The position numbers and the translations under genes were made by a program. A stretch of 64,000 nucleotides of DNA from contig NZ_WJIE01000015.1 in NCBI RefSeq assembly GCF_009649845.1, forward strand, positions 62,001 to 126,000, read 5' to 3'. The DNA comes from Polyangium spumosum (GTDB lineage Bacteria > Myxococcota_A > Polyangia > Polyangiales > Polyangiaceae). Below are positions 48,198 through 56,778 of this stretch, piece by piece. Every line of letters starts with the position of its first letter. The first letter of the stretch is position 1. Under the pieces are notes generated by a model. It ran no database searches. It worked only from the letters and a program-made list of their open reading frames with translations, and was not told the DNA's origin.

Positions 48198-48665
48198 CTA
48201 GCGCCTCGGTGGCTGCGGAGCCTTCTTCCTTCGTGCTCCCACGGCTCCGGACGCGGCGGCCCGCACGAGGCGGCGGAAGGTGGGGCATTCCATGTGGCTC
48301 GGCGCGGAGCAGGCCGCGGCGTGCCGCAGGCCGTCGCGTATGGCGCGGAGCTTGCGGATCGTCCCGTCGAGCTCATCCGCCTTGGCCACGAGCATCTGCC
48401 GGTCGATACGCGGGCGCCCGTCCGGCGAGAACATGCGCGTGATCTCGTCGAGCGAAAAGCCGGCGGCGCGCCCCAGGGCGATCAGCGCCAGCCGCTCGAG
48501 CACGCCGGGATCGAACAGGCGGCGCAGCCCCCGCCTGCCAATGGAGCGGATCAGCCCCTTTTCCTCGTAGAACCGCAGCGTCGAGGCAGGGACGCCGGAC
48601 CGCTTCGCCACCTCGGCTATGTCCAGCGCTTTCACCCTTGACCTCGAGTCGACTTGAACGGGCAT
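48198..48665 (-). CDS. MerR-family transcriptional regulator
   Basis: 155 residues from ATG 48665. Winged helix with the family's DIAEVAKRSGVPASTLRFYEEKGLI at residues 13-37, a coiled-coil dimer helix (MLVAKADELDGTIRKLRAIRDGL), and a C-terminal C(x4)H(x2)C cluster (CSAPSHMEC) comparable with the metal site of ZntR-like regulators. It is divergent from the methyltransferase gene and its own start lies beside a dyad operator at 48642-48659. First gene of the operon with the FHA-sigma54 activator and the kinase. Confidence 0.88.
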   Translation of the reverse strand: MPVQVDSRSRVKALDIAEVAKRSGVPASTLRFYEEKGLIRSIGRRGLRRLFDPGVLERLALIALGRAAGFSLDEITRMFSPDGRPRIDRQMLVAKADELDGTIRKLRAIRDGLRHAAACSAPSHMECPTFRRLVRAAASGAVGARRKKAPQPPRR

Positions 48666-48668
48666 GGT
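48638..48668 (+). promoter_or_regulatory. MerR-type promoter with dyad operator
   Basis: TTGACC (48638-48643), 19-base spacer, CATGGT (48663-48668); an over-long spacer is typical of MerR-controlled promoters. The spacer holds the imperfect dyad cCTCGAGTcgACTTGAa (about 48643-48660), similar in layout to SoxR/MerR operators. It would drive 48707-49561 and be bound by the divergent MerR protein. Confidence 0.5.
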
Positions 48669-48706
48669 GCAGCCTCCGCTTCTCGAAGACAAGGGAGGAG
48701 ATACAC

Positions 48707-49561
48707 ATGAACATGGCACGACCTACCAACGATGAACAAACGACGCTCTGGAATGGCCCCGCCGGGCACGCCTGGGTCGAGGCGCAGGCGCTGCTCGACG
48801 AGATGTTCAGGCCGTTCGAAGACCTGCTCGTCGAAGCGGCCGCCGCCGGCCCCGGAGGCCACGTGCTCGACGTCGGTTGCGGCACGGGCAGCACGACGCT
48901 GGCCGTCGCGCGGCGGCTCGGCGCGAAGGGCCGCGGAGTCGGCGTCGACCTCTCGGAGCCGATGCTCGAAGCCGCCCGCGCTCGCGCCGAACGTGAAGGC
49001 TCGCCGGTCACCTTCCTCCGCGCCGACGCGCAGACCCACACGTTCGAGCCTGCGAGCTTCGACGTGATCCTCTCGCGCTTCGGCGTCATGTTCTTCGCCG
49101 ACCCCGTCGAGGCCTTCACGAACCTGCGGCGCGCCGCGAGGGACGGCGCCGCGCTCCGGTTCGTCGCCTGGCGCAGCGCCGCGGAGAACCCGTTCATGAC
49201 GACGGCCGAGCGCGCCGCGGCGCCGCTCCTTCCGAACATGCCCGTCCGCCGGCCGGATGCGCCCGGACAGTTCGCCTTCGCGGATCGGAGCCGGGTCCAG
49301 GCCATCCTGGAGGAGAGCGGCTGGGCCGAGATCGATATCCGGCCGATCGATATCACCTGCACCCTGCCCGAGAGGGAGCTCGATCGTTACATGACCCGGC
49401 TCGGCCCCCTCGGGCTCATCCTTCAAAAGGTGGACGAGCGGACGCGCGCGCAGGTCGTCGAGACGGTCCGCGCCGCTTTCGACCCTTACGTGCACGGAGA
49501 CGAAGTGCGCTATACCGCGGCCTGCTGGAGCATCGGCGCGCGCGTCCTGCTCCCGCGCTGA
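48707..49561 (+). CDS. Class I SAM-dependent methyltransferase
   Basis: 284 residues, ATG 48707 with AAGGGAGGAG 6 bases upstream. Motif I VLDVGCGTGSTT, GVDLSEPMLEAARAR, DVILSRFGVMFF, TNLRRAARDGAALRFVAWR: the UbiE/Menaquinone-type small-molecule methyltransferase fold. The substrate is unknown. It sits divergently from a MerR regulator that probably controls it, suggesting a role in detoxifying an effector or in an inducible secondary pathway. Confidence 0.88.
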   Translation: MNMARPTNDEQTTLWNGPAGHAWVEAQALLDEMFRPFEDLLVEAAAAGPGGHVLDVGCGTGSTTLAVARRLGAKGRGVGVDLSEPMLEAARARAEREGSPVTFLRADAQTHTFEPASFDVILSRFGVMFFADPVEAFTNLRRAARDGAALRFVAWRSAAENPFMTTAERAAAPLLPNMPVRRPDAPGQFAFADRSRVQAILEESGWAEIDIRPIDITCTLPERELDRYMTRLGPLGLILQKVDERTRAQVVETVRAAFDPYVHGDEVRYTAACWSIGARVLLPR

Positions 49562-49566
49562 TCGGC

Positions 49567-49860
49567 TCAGCGGCGGTCACGCCTCTTGCGGAAGCCGCTG
49601 CCGAAGCTCTCCGAATACCCCTTGGAGACGCATGTATTGGTCCCGTTCGCCATTCCGAGGTCCCCATCGCCGGGGTTGTAGGCGTGCCACGTCCCTTTGC
49701 AGTCCGACTGCTTCGTCTTGGGCTTGCAGGCGTCATCCTCGATGCACACGCCCTCGCGGTTGCACCCGGCGACGGCGAACGTGAAGAGGAGCGCGACCAC
49801 GAGGCGCTTCGGATCGAGCGTCGTGGCGAGGCCTTTCGAAGGGGAAGCTCGATGGTTCAT
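49567..49860 (-). CDS. Small Cys-rich lipoprotein
   Basis: 97 residues. N-terminal basic region and lipobox VAGC (KRLVVALLFTFAVAGC), then CNREGVCIEDDACKPKTKQSDC and a second Cys pair before KGYSESFGSGFRKRRDRR. Likely a disulfide-bonded envelope protein. Not recognised. Convergent with the methyltransferase gene, 5 bases apart; 75 bases downstream of the LysR gene, possibly cotranscribed with it. Confidence 0.6.
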   Translation of the reverse strand: MNHRASPSKGLATTLDPKRLVVALLFTFAVAGCNREGVCIEDDACKPKTKQSDCKGTWHAYNPGDGDLGMANGTNTCVSKGYSESFGSGFRKRRDRR

Positions 49861-49935
49861 GCCCGGATCTCTACGGCTCGCCTCGACCGGACCACGCTCG
49901 CAGAATTGCGAACCTCGATCGCGGCGCTGCGAGCG

Positions 49936-50799
49936 CTAACGCGACGTCGCCGCCGTCGAGCGCGTGAGGTGCTTGGCCACGACCTTCGCCACGGTCGAGA
50001 CGCGCACGTCCTGGCGTAACTCGGGCGGGAACAGGAGCCAGGCGGGCCGCTCGAGCCCCGCCGTGAGGGGCCTGTACGAGGTCAGCTCGACGAGCTCCGA
50101 GCGCAGCTCGGCGAGCGGCGCGGGCACGAGGCCGATGCCGACGCCCGCCGCGACCAGGTCCACGAAGAGCCGCCGCGACGCCGTCGCCGCCGCGATCTTG
50201 CCGCTCGGCACGTGCTGGTTCTCCCAGCGGCCGAGCCACGAGCCCTCGAGCGGCGGCCCGAGCACCACCCACCGCGCGCGCTCGGGCGCGTCCACGTGCG
50301 TGGCCGTCCCGTACACGCCGAACCGGATGGGGAAGAGCTTGCGGCCGATCAGCGTCGAAGGCGGCGTCTGCACGAGCGAGAGCCCGAGCTCGGCCTGGTT
50401 CTTTCGCAGGCTGAGCCCCGCGTCCGAGATGTGCACGTGCACGCGGAGCGACGGGTACGAGGCCGAGAGCTCCGCGAGGGGGGCCATCAAGAGCGGCGCG
50501 AAGCCGTCGACGGTCGTGAGCGTGACGGAGCCACGCGCCTCCTCGCGTTGCTCCTTGGCTCGTTGCGCGATGCCCCGCAGCGACGTGCCCGTGCATCGGG
50601 CGAGCTCGGCCAGCTCACGTCCGGCGGGCGTGACGCCCTTGCCTCGCACGAGGCAGGTGAAGCCGACGGACTGCTCGAGCGCCGCGATGCGCCTGTAGAC
50701 CGTCGACGCCGCCACGCCGAGCTCGCGCCCCGCCGCGCCCGCGGAGCCGAGCCGCTCCAGGGCTTCGAGGTGACGGAGGTCGTCCCACGACGAGATCAT
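49936..50799 (-). CDS. LysR-family transcriptional regulator
   Basis: 287 residues from ATG 50799 (the longer frame to 50859 is unneeded). N-terminal winged helix SWDDLRHLEALERLGSAGAAGRELGVAASTVYRRIAALEQSVG is split as the usual helix, turn and recognition helix, followed by the effector-binding domain (GSVTLTTVDGFAPLLMAPLAELSASYP, LIGRKLFPIRFGVYGTATH, FVDLVAAGVGIGLVPAPLAE). Its target is unclear: the neighbour on one side is a small lipoprotein and on the other a glycosyltransferase on the same strand. Confidence 0.9.
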   Translation of the reverse strand: MISSWDDLRHLEALERLGSAGAAGRELGVAASTVYRRIAALEQSVGFTCLVRGKGVTPAGRELAELARCTGTSLRGIAQRAKEQREEARGSVTLTTVDGFAPLLMAPLAELSASYPSLRVHVHISDAGLSLRKNQAELGLSLVQTPPSTLIGRKLFPIRFGVYGTATHVDAPERARWVVLGPPLEGSWLGRWENQHVPSGKIAAATASRRLFVDLVAAGVGIGLVPAPLAELRSELVELTSYRPLTAGLERPAWLLFPPELRQDVRVSTVAKVVAKHLTRSTAATSR

Positions 50800-50859
50800 G
50801 ACCTCACGACGGAAACACGAGGATGCCGCCGCGGCAATGCCTGGGGCTGCGTCGAACAC

Positions 50860-53103
50860 CTACGGAAGCCGGAGCACCTCGATCCCATTCGACCCGACCG
50901 GCTGCGCGAGCTTCATCACCTTCCCCCGCGCCACGAGCGCCGCGTGGAAGACCTCCACGCCCGGCCGCTTCACGATCGTCACCGGATCCACGTAAAGAAA
51001 CCCCTTCCGCATCCGCGTCGCCGGCACGTCGAGCGGCATCGCCACCTCCCGCGTCGTCGGATCCGGCATCGTCGTGGAGAGCGTCGCGCGCGCGAGGACC
51101 TTCGATCGCACGCTGAGCGACGTCCCCGCCGCGAGTGGCCCCGAGGCCCGCACGAACAGGTGCAGCCGCGGGCGCACGCCCGGCTGAAGCCACGAACCCA
51201 CGATCTCCGGCCCGTCCTCGTACGTCGCGCCGATAGGCCGGAGCTCGCGCGTGATCTCCGAAAAGAGCACCTCCGCCCGGCCCAGGTCCCCCTGATGCAC
51301 GGCCACGTTGTGCGCGATCCGCCGCTGCTCCGGCGTGCGCGGCGGCTCCGTGGGTGGCGTCGCCGGCTGATCCCAGTGCGCCCGCTGCTCCCACGTCGCG
51401 TACGCGTCGGGCACGATCGTGCGCGCGGGCTCCGTCGCGCTCACGAACATCCATTCGAGCGCGGAAGGCTCGCGCTCCTCGAACACGTACGCGTCGATCG
51501 GCGCGTGCGCCTCGCGCGGCGCGAAGACCCAGAACGGGCCCACCGCCGTCACGTGGAACCGCCTCGCCACGGCCGCGAGCTGCGCCTCCGGCGCGAACCG
51601 GACGTCGAGCACGTACACGCTGTGACGCCCCGCGAGTGGCCCGGTCGGCGCGGCTTGGTTCGGCTTCACCACGCGCCCGCCGAGCGACCAGACCTGCGCC
51701 CACGTCGCGTGCATGCTCTCGTGCAGGTGCACCTCGGCGTCCGGCGGGATGCGCCCCGAGAGCCAGCGCAAAAACGCCGTCTTGTCGCCGTCCGAGTCGA
51801 TGAGCACGCCCTTCTCGTTGAACCGCCCGCCCGTCTGACGCGCGTACAAGGCCGCGGGCGCGCCGTCGCGCAGCACGAACAGCAGCGGCACGAGCAGGAT
51901 CCCCAGCGCGACCACGCCCCCCGCGGGCTGACCCCTCGCGTGGCGCCGTCGCGCCCAGGCGAGCTCGATCCCCGGCGCGAGCGTCGCCACGAGCGCGCCC
52001 ATCCCGAGCGCGAAAAACGCGCCGAACGGCTGCGGCCAGAAGACGTGGATGTCGGCGCCTTGCTTGAACACGACGTACTGGAACGTCGCCATCCCCAGCA
52101 CGAAGAGCGGCGCGATCTCGACCTCGGCGCGCGTCACGAAGAGCCGCGCCACGCACACGACGGCCGCGACCTTCCCGAGCAGGATCGCGATCGGCGTGAA
52201 CGAGAGCTCGATCCAGTACCGCCGGCTCGCGAGCACCGCCGAGAGCGGCACCGCGTTGCCCGACGAGCGTGATCCGTACACCGCGAGCAGATCCCCGAGC
52301 TTGCCGGCCTTCTGGAAGATCACGAGGTACACGACGGCCGTGAGCACCGAGAGCACGGCCCACGTGATCCACGTCTCGGCGTACCTGCGCTCGTCGAGCG
52401 GCCCGAAGAAGCGGCGCCCGCCGAGGTAGCCGCGCAAGAGCCCGAAGCCGAGCCACTGCCCCGCGAGCACGAACGCCGGCCAGTCCGCGTGTAGCGCCAT
52501 GAACAGCCCGAGCGCGCTCACGACGAGGAAACGCCGCCGCCGCGTCTGCACGAGCCGCACCCAGCCGAAGAGCGCGAGCAAGGACCAGAAGACGAGCGGC
52601 ACCTCGAGCGCGTTGAAGTTCGCGAACGCCAGCGTGATCGGCAGGACCACGAAGCCCGCCGCCGCCGCCGCGCCCGCCGCGGGCCGCCAGATCGAGCGGC
52701 CGAGCGCGTAGAGCAGCGGCACCGTCGCGGTCGAGAGCAGGATCGCGGGCAGGCGGCAGACCACGTCGTGCCGGCCCACGACCTTCATGAAGAGCGCCGT
52801 CACCCAGAAGATCCCCCACGGGTGGTGGCAGTAAAATGCTTCCGGCCCGGGGCGCGTGTGCGTGTACTCCCAGACCGGGCCCGGGATCCCCCAGCGCAGC
52901 ATGTTCTCGGCGATGATCCCCATGCTCGCCGTCGAGGCGAAGTGCCCGTTCAGCACCGGCCCGAACATCTCCCACGCGGCCACGAGGAAAAACCACGCCG
53001 TCGCCACGCCCACGACGACCCGCGCGATCCGCGCCTCCCGCGCGCTCGCCACGGGCAAGCCGTCCGAGCCTTGGGGCAAGCAGAGCGAGGGCCAGGGGGT
53101 CAT
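50860..53103 (-). CDS. GT39-like membrane glycosyltransferase
   Basis: 747 residues. About ten to twelve helices in the first 450 residues, with the first exported loop FASTASMGIIAENMLRWGIPGP and the GT-C signature region YCHHPWGIFWVTALFMK; further helices VVVGVATAWFFLVAAWEM, ALFGWVRLV, FVLGMATFQYVVF. The C-terminal about 280 residues are periplasmic and partly beta-rich (AEVHLHESMHATWAQVWSL, VSATEPARTIVPDAY). Related proteins transfer sugars from dolichol/polyprenyl-phosphate to proteins or lipids. Divergent from 53160-54746 with 56 bases between. Confidence 0.78.
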   Translation of the reverse strand: MTPWPSLCLPQGSDGLPVASAREARIARVVVGVATAWFFLVAAWEMFGPVLNGHFASTASMGIIAENMLRWGIPGPVWEYTHTRPGPEAFYCHHPWGIFWVTALFMKVVGRHDVVCRLPAILLSTATVPLLYALGRSIWRPAAGAAAAAGFVVLPITLAFANFNALEVPLVFWSLLALFGWVRLVQTRRRRFLVVSALGLFMALHADWPAFVLAGQWLGFGLLRGYLGGRRFFGPLDERRYAETWITWAVLSVLTAVVYLVIFQKAGKLGDLLAVYGSRSSGNAVPLSAVLASRRYWIELSFTPIAILLGKVAAVVCVARLFVTRAEVEIAPLFVLGMATFQYVVFKQGADIHVFWPQPFGAFFALGMGALVATLAPGIELAWARRRHARGQPAGGVVALGILLVPLLFVLRDGAPAALYARQTGGRFNEKGVLIDSDGDKTAFLRWLSGRIPPDAEVHLHESMHATWAQVWSLGGRVVKPNQAAPTGPLAGRHSVYVLDVRFAPEAQLAAVARRFHVTAVGPFWVFAPREAHAPIDAYVFEEREPSALEWMFVSATEPARTIVPDAYATWEQRAHWDQPATPPTEPPRTPEQRRIAHNVAVHQGDLGRAEVLFSEITRELRPIGATYEDGPEIVGSWLQPGVRPRLHLFVRASGPLAAGTSLSVRSKVLARATLSTTMPDPTTREVAMPLDVPATRMRKGFLYVDPVTIVKRPGVEVFHAALVARGKVMKLAQPVGSNGIEVLRLP

Positions 53104-53159
53104 GCGCGCGGAAGGGTAGCGGATGGCATCCGCCCCGGGCGTGGTAACTTGCGCGCCCC

Positions 53160-54746
53160 GTGCGTCTCGGACAGCGGCTCTCGGCCGCCGTGCAGAAAAA
53201 CCCCCTCGGCTCGGCCCTCGCGCTCGTCGCGCTCGCCGCGTCCCTCTACGTCATCACCTACCCGTTCACGGCCGCGCGATACGCGCCGATGACGGACCTG
53301 CCCTTCCACGCCGCCCAGACCGGCGCGATCCGGCACTTCTTCGATCCGAGCTTCCACCTGCGCGACCAGTTCGAGCTCCACCCGCTCGCCGTCCCGTACA
53401 TGTCCTCGTACGTGATCGGCGCGCTCTTCATGTTCCTCGTGCCCGCCCACGTCGCCGTGAAGATCGCGGCCGTGGCCATGCTCGCGCTCCTGCCCGCGGG
53501 CCTCGCGGTCCTCTTTCACGGCATGAAGAAGAGCCCGCTCCTCGGCCTCGCCGCCTTGCCCCTCGCCTGGAGCCACCTCACGCACTGGGGCTTCCTCAAC
53601 TTCGTCGGCGCGCTTGGCCTCTTCGCGATGGCCGTCGGCGTGACCCTCCTCCTGCTCGACGCGCCCTCGCGGCGCCGCCAGATCACGCTCTCCGCCGTCC
53701 TCGTCCTGCTCTTCTTCACCCACGTCTTCCGCTTCCCGTTCGCCGTCGCGGGTGTCGTCGCCGCGGCCGTCGTGATGTACCCCGCGACGAAGCGCTTCCG
53801 GCCGATCCTCGCGCCCCTCGCCCTGCCGCTCGCCCTCTTCGCCGCGTGGATACGCGTCCGGCCCGCGGCCATCGGCGGGCCCATCGACCTCTCGCGCTTC
53901 GACCTCTCGCGCCTCGCCGAGCTCCGCCCGCTCGTCCTCGAGGGAGGCTTCAACGACCCGGTCGAGGCCGCCGCGATCCGCACGAGCTGGACCACGCTCC
54001 TCCTCGTCGCGCTCGCCAGCCTCGTCACCTTCCTCGCCTCGCGCCGCGCGGCCGCGTGGGACCGGCGCGCGTGGCGCTTCGCCGTGGGCAGCCATGTCCT
54101 CGCGCTCGGCTGCGCGGGCGCGTTCCTCCTCGGCTTCTTGATGCTCCCGATGGCGGCGGGCGTCTGGTGGTACGTCTACCCGCGCGAGGCCATCGCGCTC
54201 GCCTTCCTCGCGCTCGGCGCCATGCCCGATCTCCCGCGCGCGCCCCTGCTCCGCGCCCCGCTCGTCCTCGCGCTCGTGCTCGCCCCGATCGGCCTCTCGC
54301 GCGCCGTCGCCACGAACTATCGCCATTTCGACCGGGCGACCGACGACTTCCACCAGATCACCCAGGACATCCCGCGCGCCCCGCGCCTCCTTTACCTCGT
54401 CTTCGATCACGGCGGCACGAACAAGAAAAACACCCCCTTCATCCATTTGCCGGCCTACGTCCAGGCCGACAAGGGCGGCTGGCTCAGCTTCCATTTCGCC
54501 GTCTTCGGCGCCTCCCCGCTCGTGTACCGCAGCCCCAGGGATCCCTCCGCCGTCGTCCCGCCGCCCGTCCCCACGCGATGGGAATGGATGCCCCATCGAT
54601 TCCGGCCTCTCCAGCATGGCCGCTTCTTCGATTGGTTCCTGGTTCGCAGCAGGCAGGCGCCGGACGCCATCTTTCGCGACGATCCCTCGATTGTCCCCGT
54701 GAAGCGGGTCGGCACGTGGTCGCTTTATCGGCGGAAGAGCGACTAG
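53160..54746 (+). CDS. Multi-spanning membrane protein, GT-C-like
   Basis: 528 residues from GTG 53160, with about ten to eleven TM helices (SALALVALAASLYVITYPF, FMFLVPAHVAVKIAAVAML, ITLSAVLVLLFFTHVFRFPF, FRPILAPLALPLALFAAW, LLRAPLVLALVLAPIGLS). The first loop has MTDLPFHAAQTGAIRHFFDP, where an Asp and His in an exported loop fit polyprenyl-sugar transferases. C-terminal soluble domain (FDHGGTNKKNTPFIHLPAYV). Not firmly recognised; the pairing with the GT39-like neighbour suggests both act on surface glycans. Confidence 0.65.
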   Translation: MRLGQRLSAAVQKNPLGSALALVALAASLYVITYPFTAARYAPMTDLPFHAAQTGAIRHFFDPSFHLRDQFELHPLAVPYMSSYVIGALFMFLVPAHVAVKIAAVAMLALLPAGLAVLFHGMKKSPLLGLAALPLAWSHLTHWGFLNFVGALGLFAMAVGVTLLLLDAPSRRRQITLSAVLVLLFFTHVFRFPFAVAGVVAAAVVMYPATKRFRPILAPLALPLALFAAWIRVRPAAIGGPIDLSRFDLSRLAELRPLVLEGGFNDPVEAAAIRTSWTTLLLVALASLVTFLASRRAAAWDRRAWRFAVGSHVLALGCAGAFLLGFLMLPMAAGVWWYVYPREAIALAFLALGAMPDLPRAPLLRAPLVLALVLAPIGLSRAVATNYRHFDRATDDFHQITQDIPRAPRLLYLVFDHGGTNKKNTPFIHLPAYVQADKGGWLSFHFAVFGASPLVYRSPRDPSAVVPPPVPTRWEWMPHRFRPLQHGRFFDWFLVRSRQAPDAIFRDDPSIVPVKRVGTWSLYRRKSD

Positions 54747-54822
54747 CGCTCGCCTGATCGCCTGCGATCCTGCGGACATCGCTGCCTTGCGTCTCCGACA
54801 CGAGGGGCTAGGCTGCGCGAAC

Positions 54823-56655
54823 ATGGCGGCGATGATGCGAAGTGCCCCGAGGGATCGCGAAGCGCGACACGAGCACGCCCCCGCGGGAGGAGCACGCGCC
54901 GAGGAGAGGTATTCGCCGCCCGAGGAGGCGCCGCCCGAGCCGGCCATGTCGAGCGCCGAGCGGCTGCGCACGCTCATCGAGGCCTCGCCCGATCCCATTT
55001 TCATGAAGGACGGCGAGGGCCGCTGGCTCGAGGTCAATCGCGCGGGGCTCGAGCTCTTCGGGCTCGAGGGCGTCGATTACCAGGGCAAGAGCGAGGCCGA
55101 GCTCTCCGCCTTCACGCCTTTTTATCGCCAGGCATTGCTCTTTTGCCCGGATACGGACCGGGTCGCCTGGGACGCGGGCAAGCTCTCCCGCGTCGAGGAG
55201 TCCGTGCCCCGGCCCGACGGCTCGGTCCGGACGTACGACGTCTACAAGGTCCCGCTCTTTTATCCGGACGGCCGGCGCAAGGGCCTCGTCGCGCTCGGGC
55301 GTGACATCACCGACCGGCGTCGCGCCGAAGAGGAGCGCGACAAGCTGCTCGAAAAGGAGCAAGCCGCCCGCGCCGCCGCCGAGCGCGCCGAGCGCCGCTC
55401 GGCCTTCCTCGCCGAGACCACGCGGATCCTCTCGGGCACCCTCGATTACGAGGACACCGCGACCCGCCTCGCCCACCTCTGCGTCCCCTTCGCCGCCGAC
55501 TGGTGCGCGGTCTGGACCGTGGACGGCCATGGCGGCGTGCACCTCGGCGCCCTCGCCCACGTCGACCCTGCGCGTGAGGCCCTCGCCGCGCCTGGCTCCA
55601 TCCGCGTCGAGCCCGACCTTCCGGGTGGCGTCTCCCACGTCGTCCGTTTTGGCCAGCCGCTGCTTTGCCCCTCGGTCGCCGACACGCCCGAGGCGCGCCT
55701 CGCGGCCCTCGGCACGCGGGATCCTTCTTGCGAAGAGCTCGTCCGCACCCTGGGCCTCTCCTCGTACGTGGCGGTCCCGCTCGTCGCGCGTGGCCGGACG
55801 CTCGGCGCCATCACCCTCGCGCGTATGCCTGGCTCGCCGTCGGCTTGCGCGGCCGACCTCACGCTCGCCGAGGACCTCGGGCACCACGCGGCGCTCGCCC
55901 TCGCGAATGCGCGGCTCTACGAGGAGTCGCAGGAGGCCATCCGTGCGCGCGACGAGTTCCTCTCGATTGCCTCGCACGAGCTGCGCACCCCGTGCACCTC
56001 GCTGCGTCTCGGCATCGAGGCATTGCTGCGGCATGCGCGCGCGGGCAAGCTCGATCGAATGCCGGCGCCGCTGATCGAGCGCCTGCTCGAGACGAGTGAT
56101 CGACAGAGCAAGCACCTGCTCCATTTGATCGACCGCCTGCTCGACGTCTCGCGCCTGGAGGCAGGGCACCTGGATCTGGAGCTCGAAGAGGTCGATCTCG
56201 CGGCATTGACGCGCGAGGCCGCGGGCGAGCTCCGCGAGGAGAGCGCGCGGATGGGCGGCACGTTGCTCGTCGAAGCCGAGCGGCCGGTGCGTGGGATGTG
56301 GGACCGGGCGCGTCTGCGGCAGGTGGTGACGAATTTGCTCGGCAATGCGCTCAAGTACGGCGCCGGCAAGCCGGTGCGTGTGCGCGCCTCTGGAGACGAA
56401 TCGCAGGCGTGGTTGTGCGTGGAGGATCGGGGGATCGGGATCCCGGAGGACCGGCAGCCGCACATCTTCGAGCGATTCGAGCGCGCGGTGTCGTCGCGGC
56501 ATTATGGGGGGCTCGGCTTGGGGCTGTACATCGTGCGGCAGATCGTCGAGGCGCACGGGGGGACGATCGCGCTGGCGAGTCACCCGGGGGAGGGCTCGAC
56601 GTTCACGGTGACACTGCCGAAGGCGCGCGCAGCGGTGACGGCGCGAGCTTCCTGA
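54823..56655 (+). CDS. PAS-GAF sensor histidine kinase
   Basis: 610 residues from ATG 54823. PAS (RLRTLIEASPDPIFMKDGEGRW and VALGRDITDRRRAEEE), a GAF-like domain (ETTRILSGTLDYEDTATRLA, VAVPLVARGRTLGAITLAR), then HisKA (H-box ASHELRTPCTSL) and HATPase (NLLGNALKYG, EDRGIGIPED, FERFERAVSSRHYGGLGLGL). Soluble, no TM helices. The partner response regulator is not in the window. The last gene before the minisatellite that was invaded by the IS elements. Confidence 0.93.
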   Translation: MAAMMRSAPRDREARHEHAPAGGARAEERYSPPEEAPPEPAMSSAERLRTLIEASPDPIFMKDGEGRWLEVNRAGLELFGLEGVDYQGKSEAELSAFTPFYRQALLFCPDTDRVAWDAGKLSRVEESVPRPDGSVRTYDVYKVPLFYPDGRRKGLVALGRDITDRRRAEEERDKLLEKEQAARAAAERAERRSAFLAETTRILSGTLDYEDTATRLAHLCVPFAADWCAVWTVDGHGGVHLGALAHVDPAREALAAPGSIRVEPDLPGGVSHVVRFGQPLLCPSVADTPEARLAALGTRDPSCEELVRTLGLSSYVAVPLVARGRTLGAITLARMPGSPSACAADLTLAEDLGHHAALALANARLYEESQEAIRARDEFLSIASHELRTPCTSLRLGIEALLRHARAGKLDRMPAPLIERLLETSDRQSKHLLHLIDRLLDVSRLEAGHLDLELEEVDLAALTREAAGELREESARMGGTLLVEAERPVRGMWDRARLRQVVTNLLGNALKYGAGKPVRVRASGDESQAWLCVEDRGIGIPEDRQPHIFERFERAVSSRHYGGLGLGLYIVRQIVEAHGGTIALASHPGEGSTFTVTLPKARAAVTARAS

Positions 56656-56671
56656 CGGCTGCCGCCGAGGG

Positions 56672-56721
56672 CGTGGACGAGAGCGCCGAGGGCTACGACG
56701 CGGTCCCAGAGCGCTACGACG
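56672..56721. repeat. 21-bp minisatellite, left part
   Basis: One degenerate unit (56672) and one full ctacgacgcggtcccagagcg-type unit (56693), then CTACGACG (56714-56721), which is the left target-site copy of element A. The array continues after the element at 59653. Confidence 0.9.
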
Positions 56722-56778
56722 GGTAGTGGCTGGATCCGGCCACGTGTCGAAAGTGGCGGGACATCCGCCCGGCCACTT

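Noticed and set aside
56298-56726. Plus-strand frame running from the histidine kinase into YDAVPER repeats
   Set aside because: Its larger part is a shadow of the HATPase domain; the repeat alone has no start or ribosome site.
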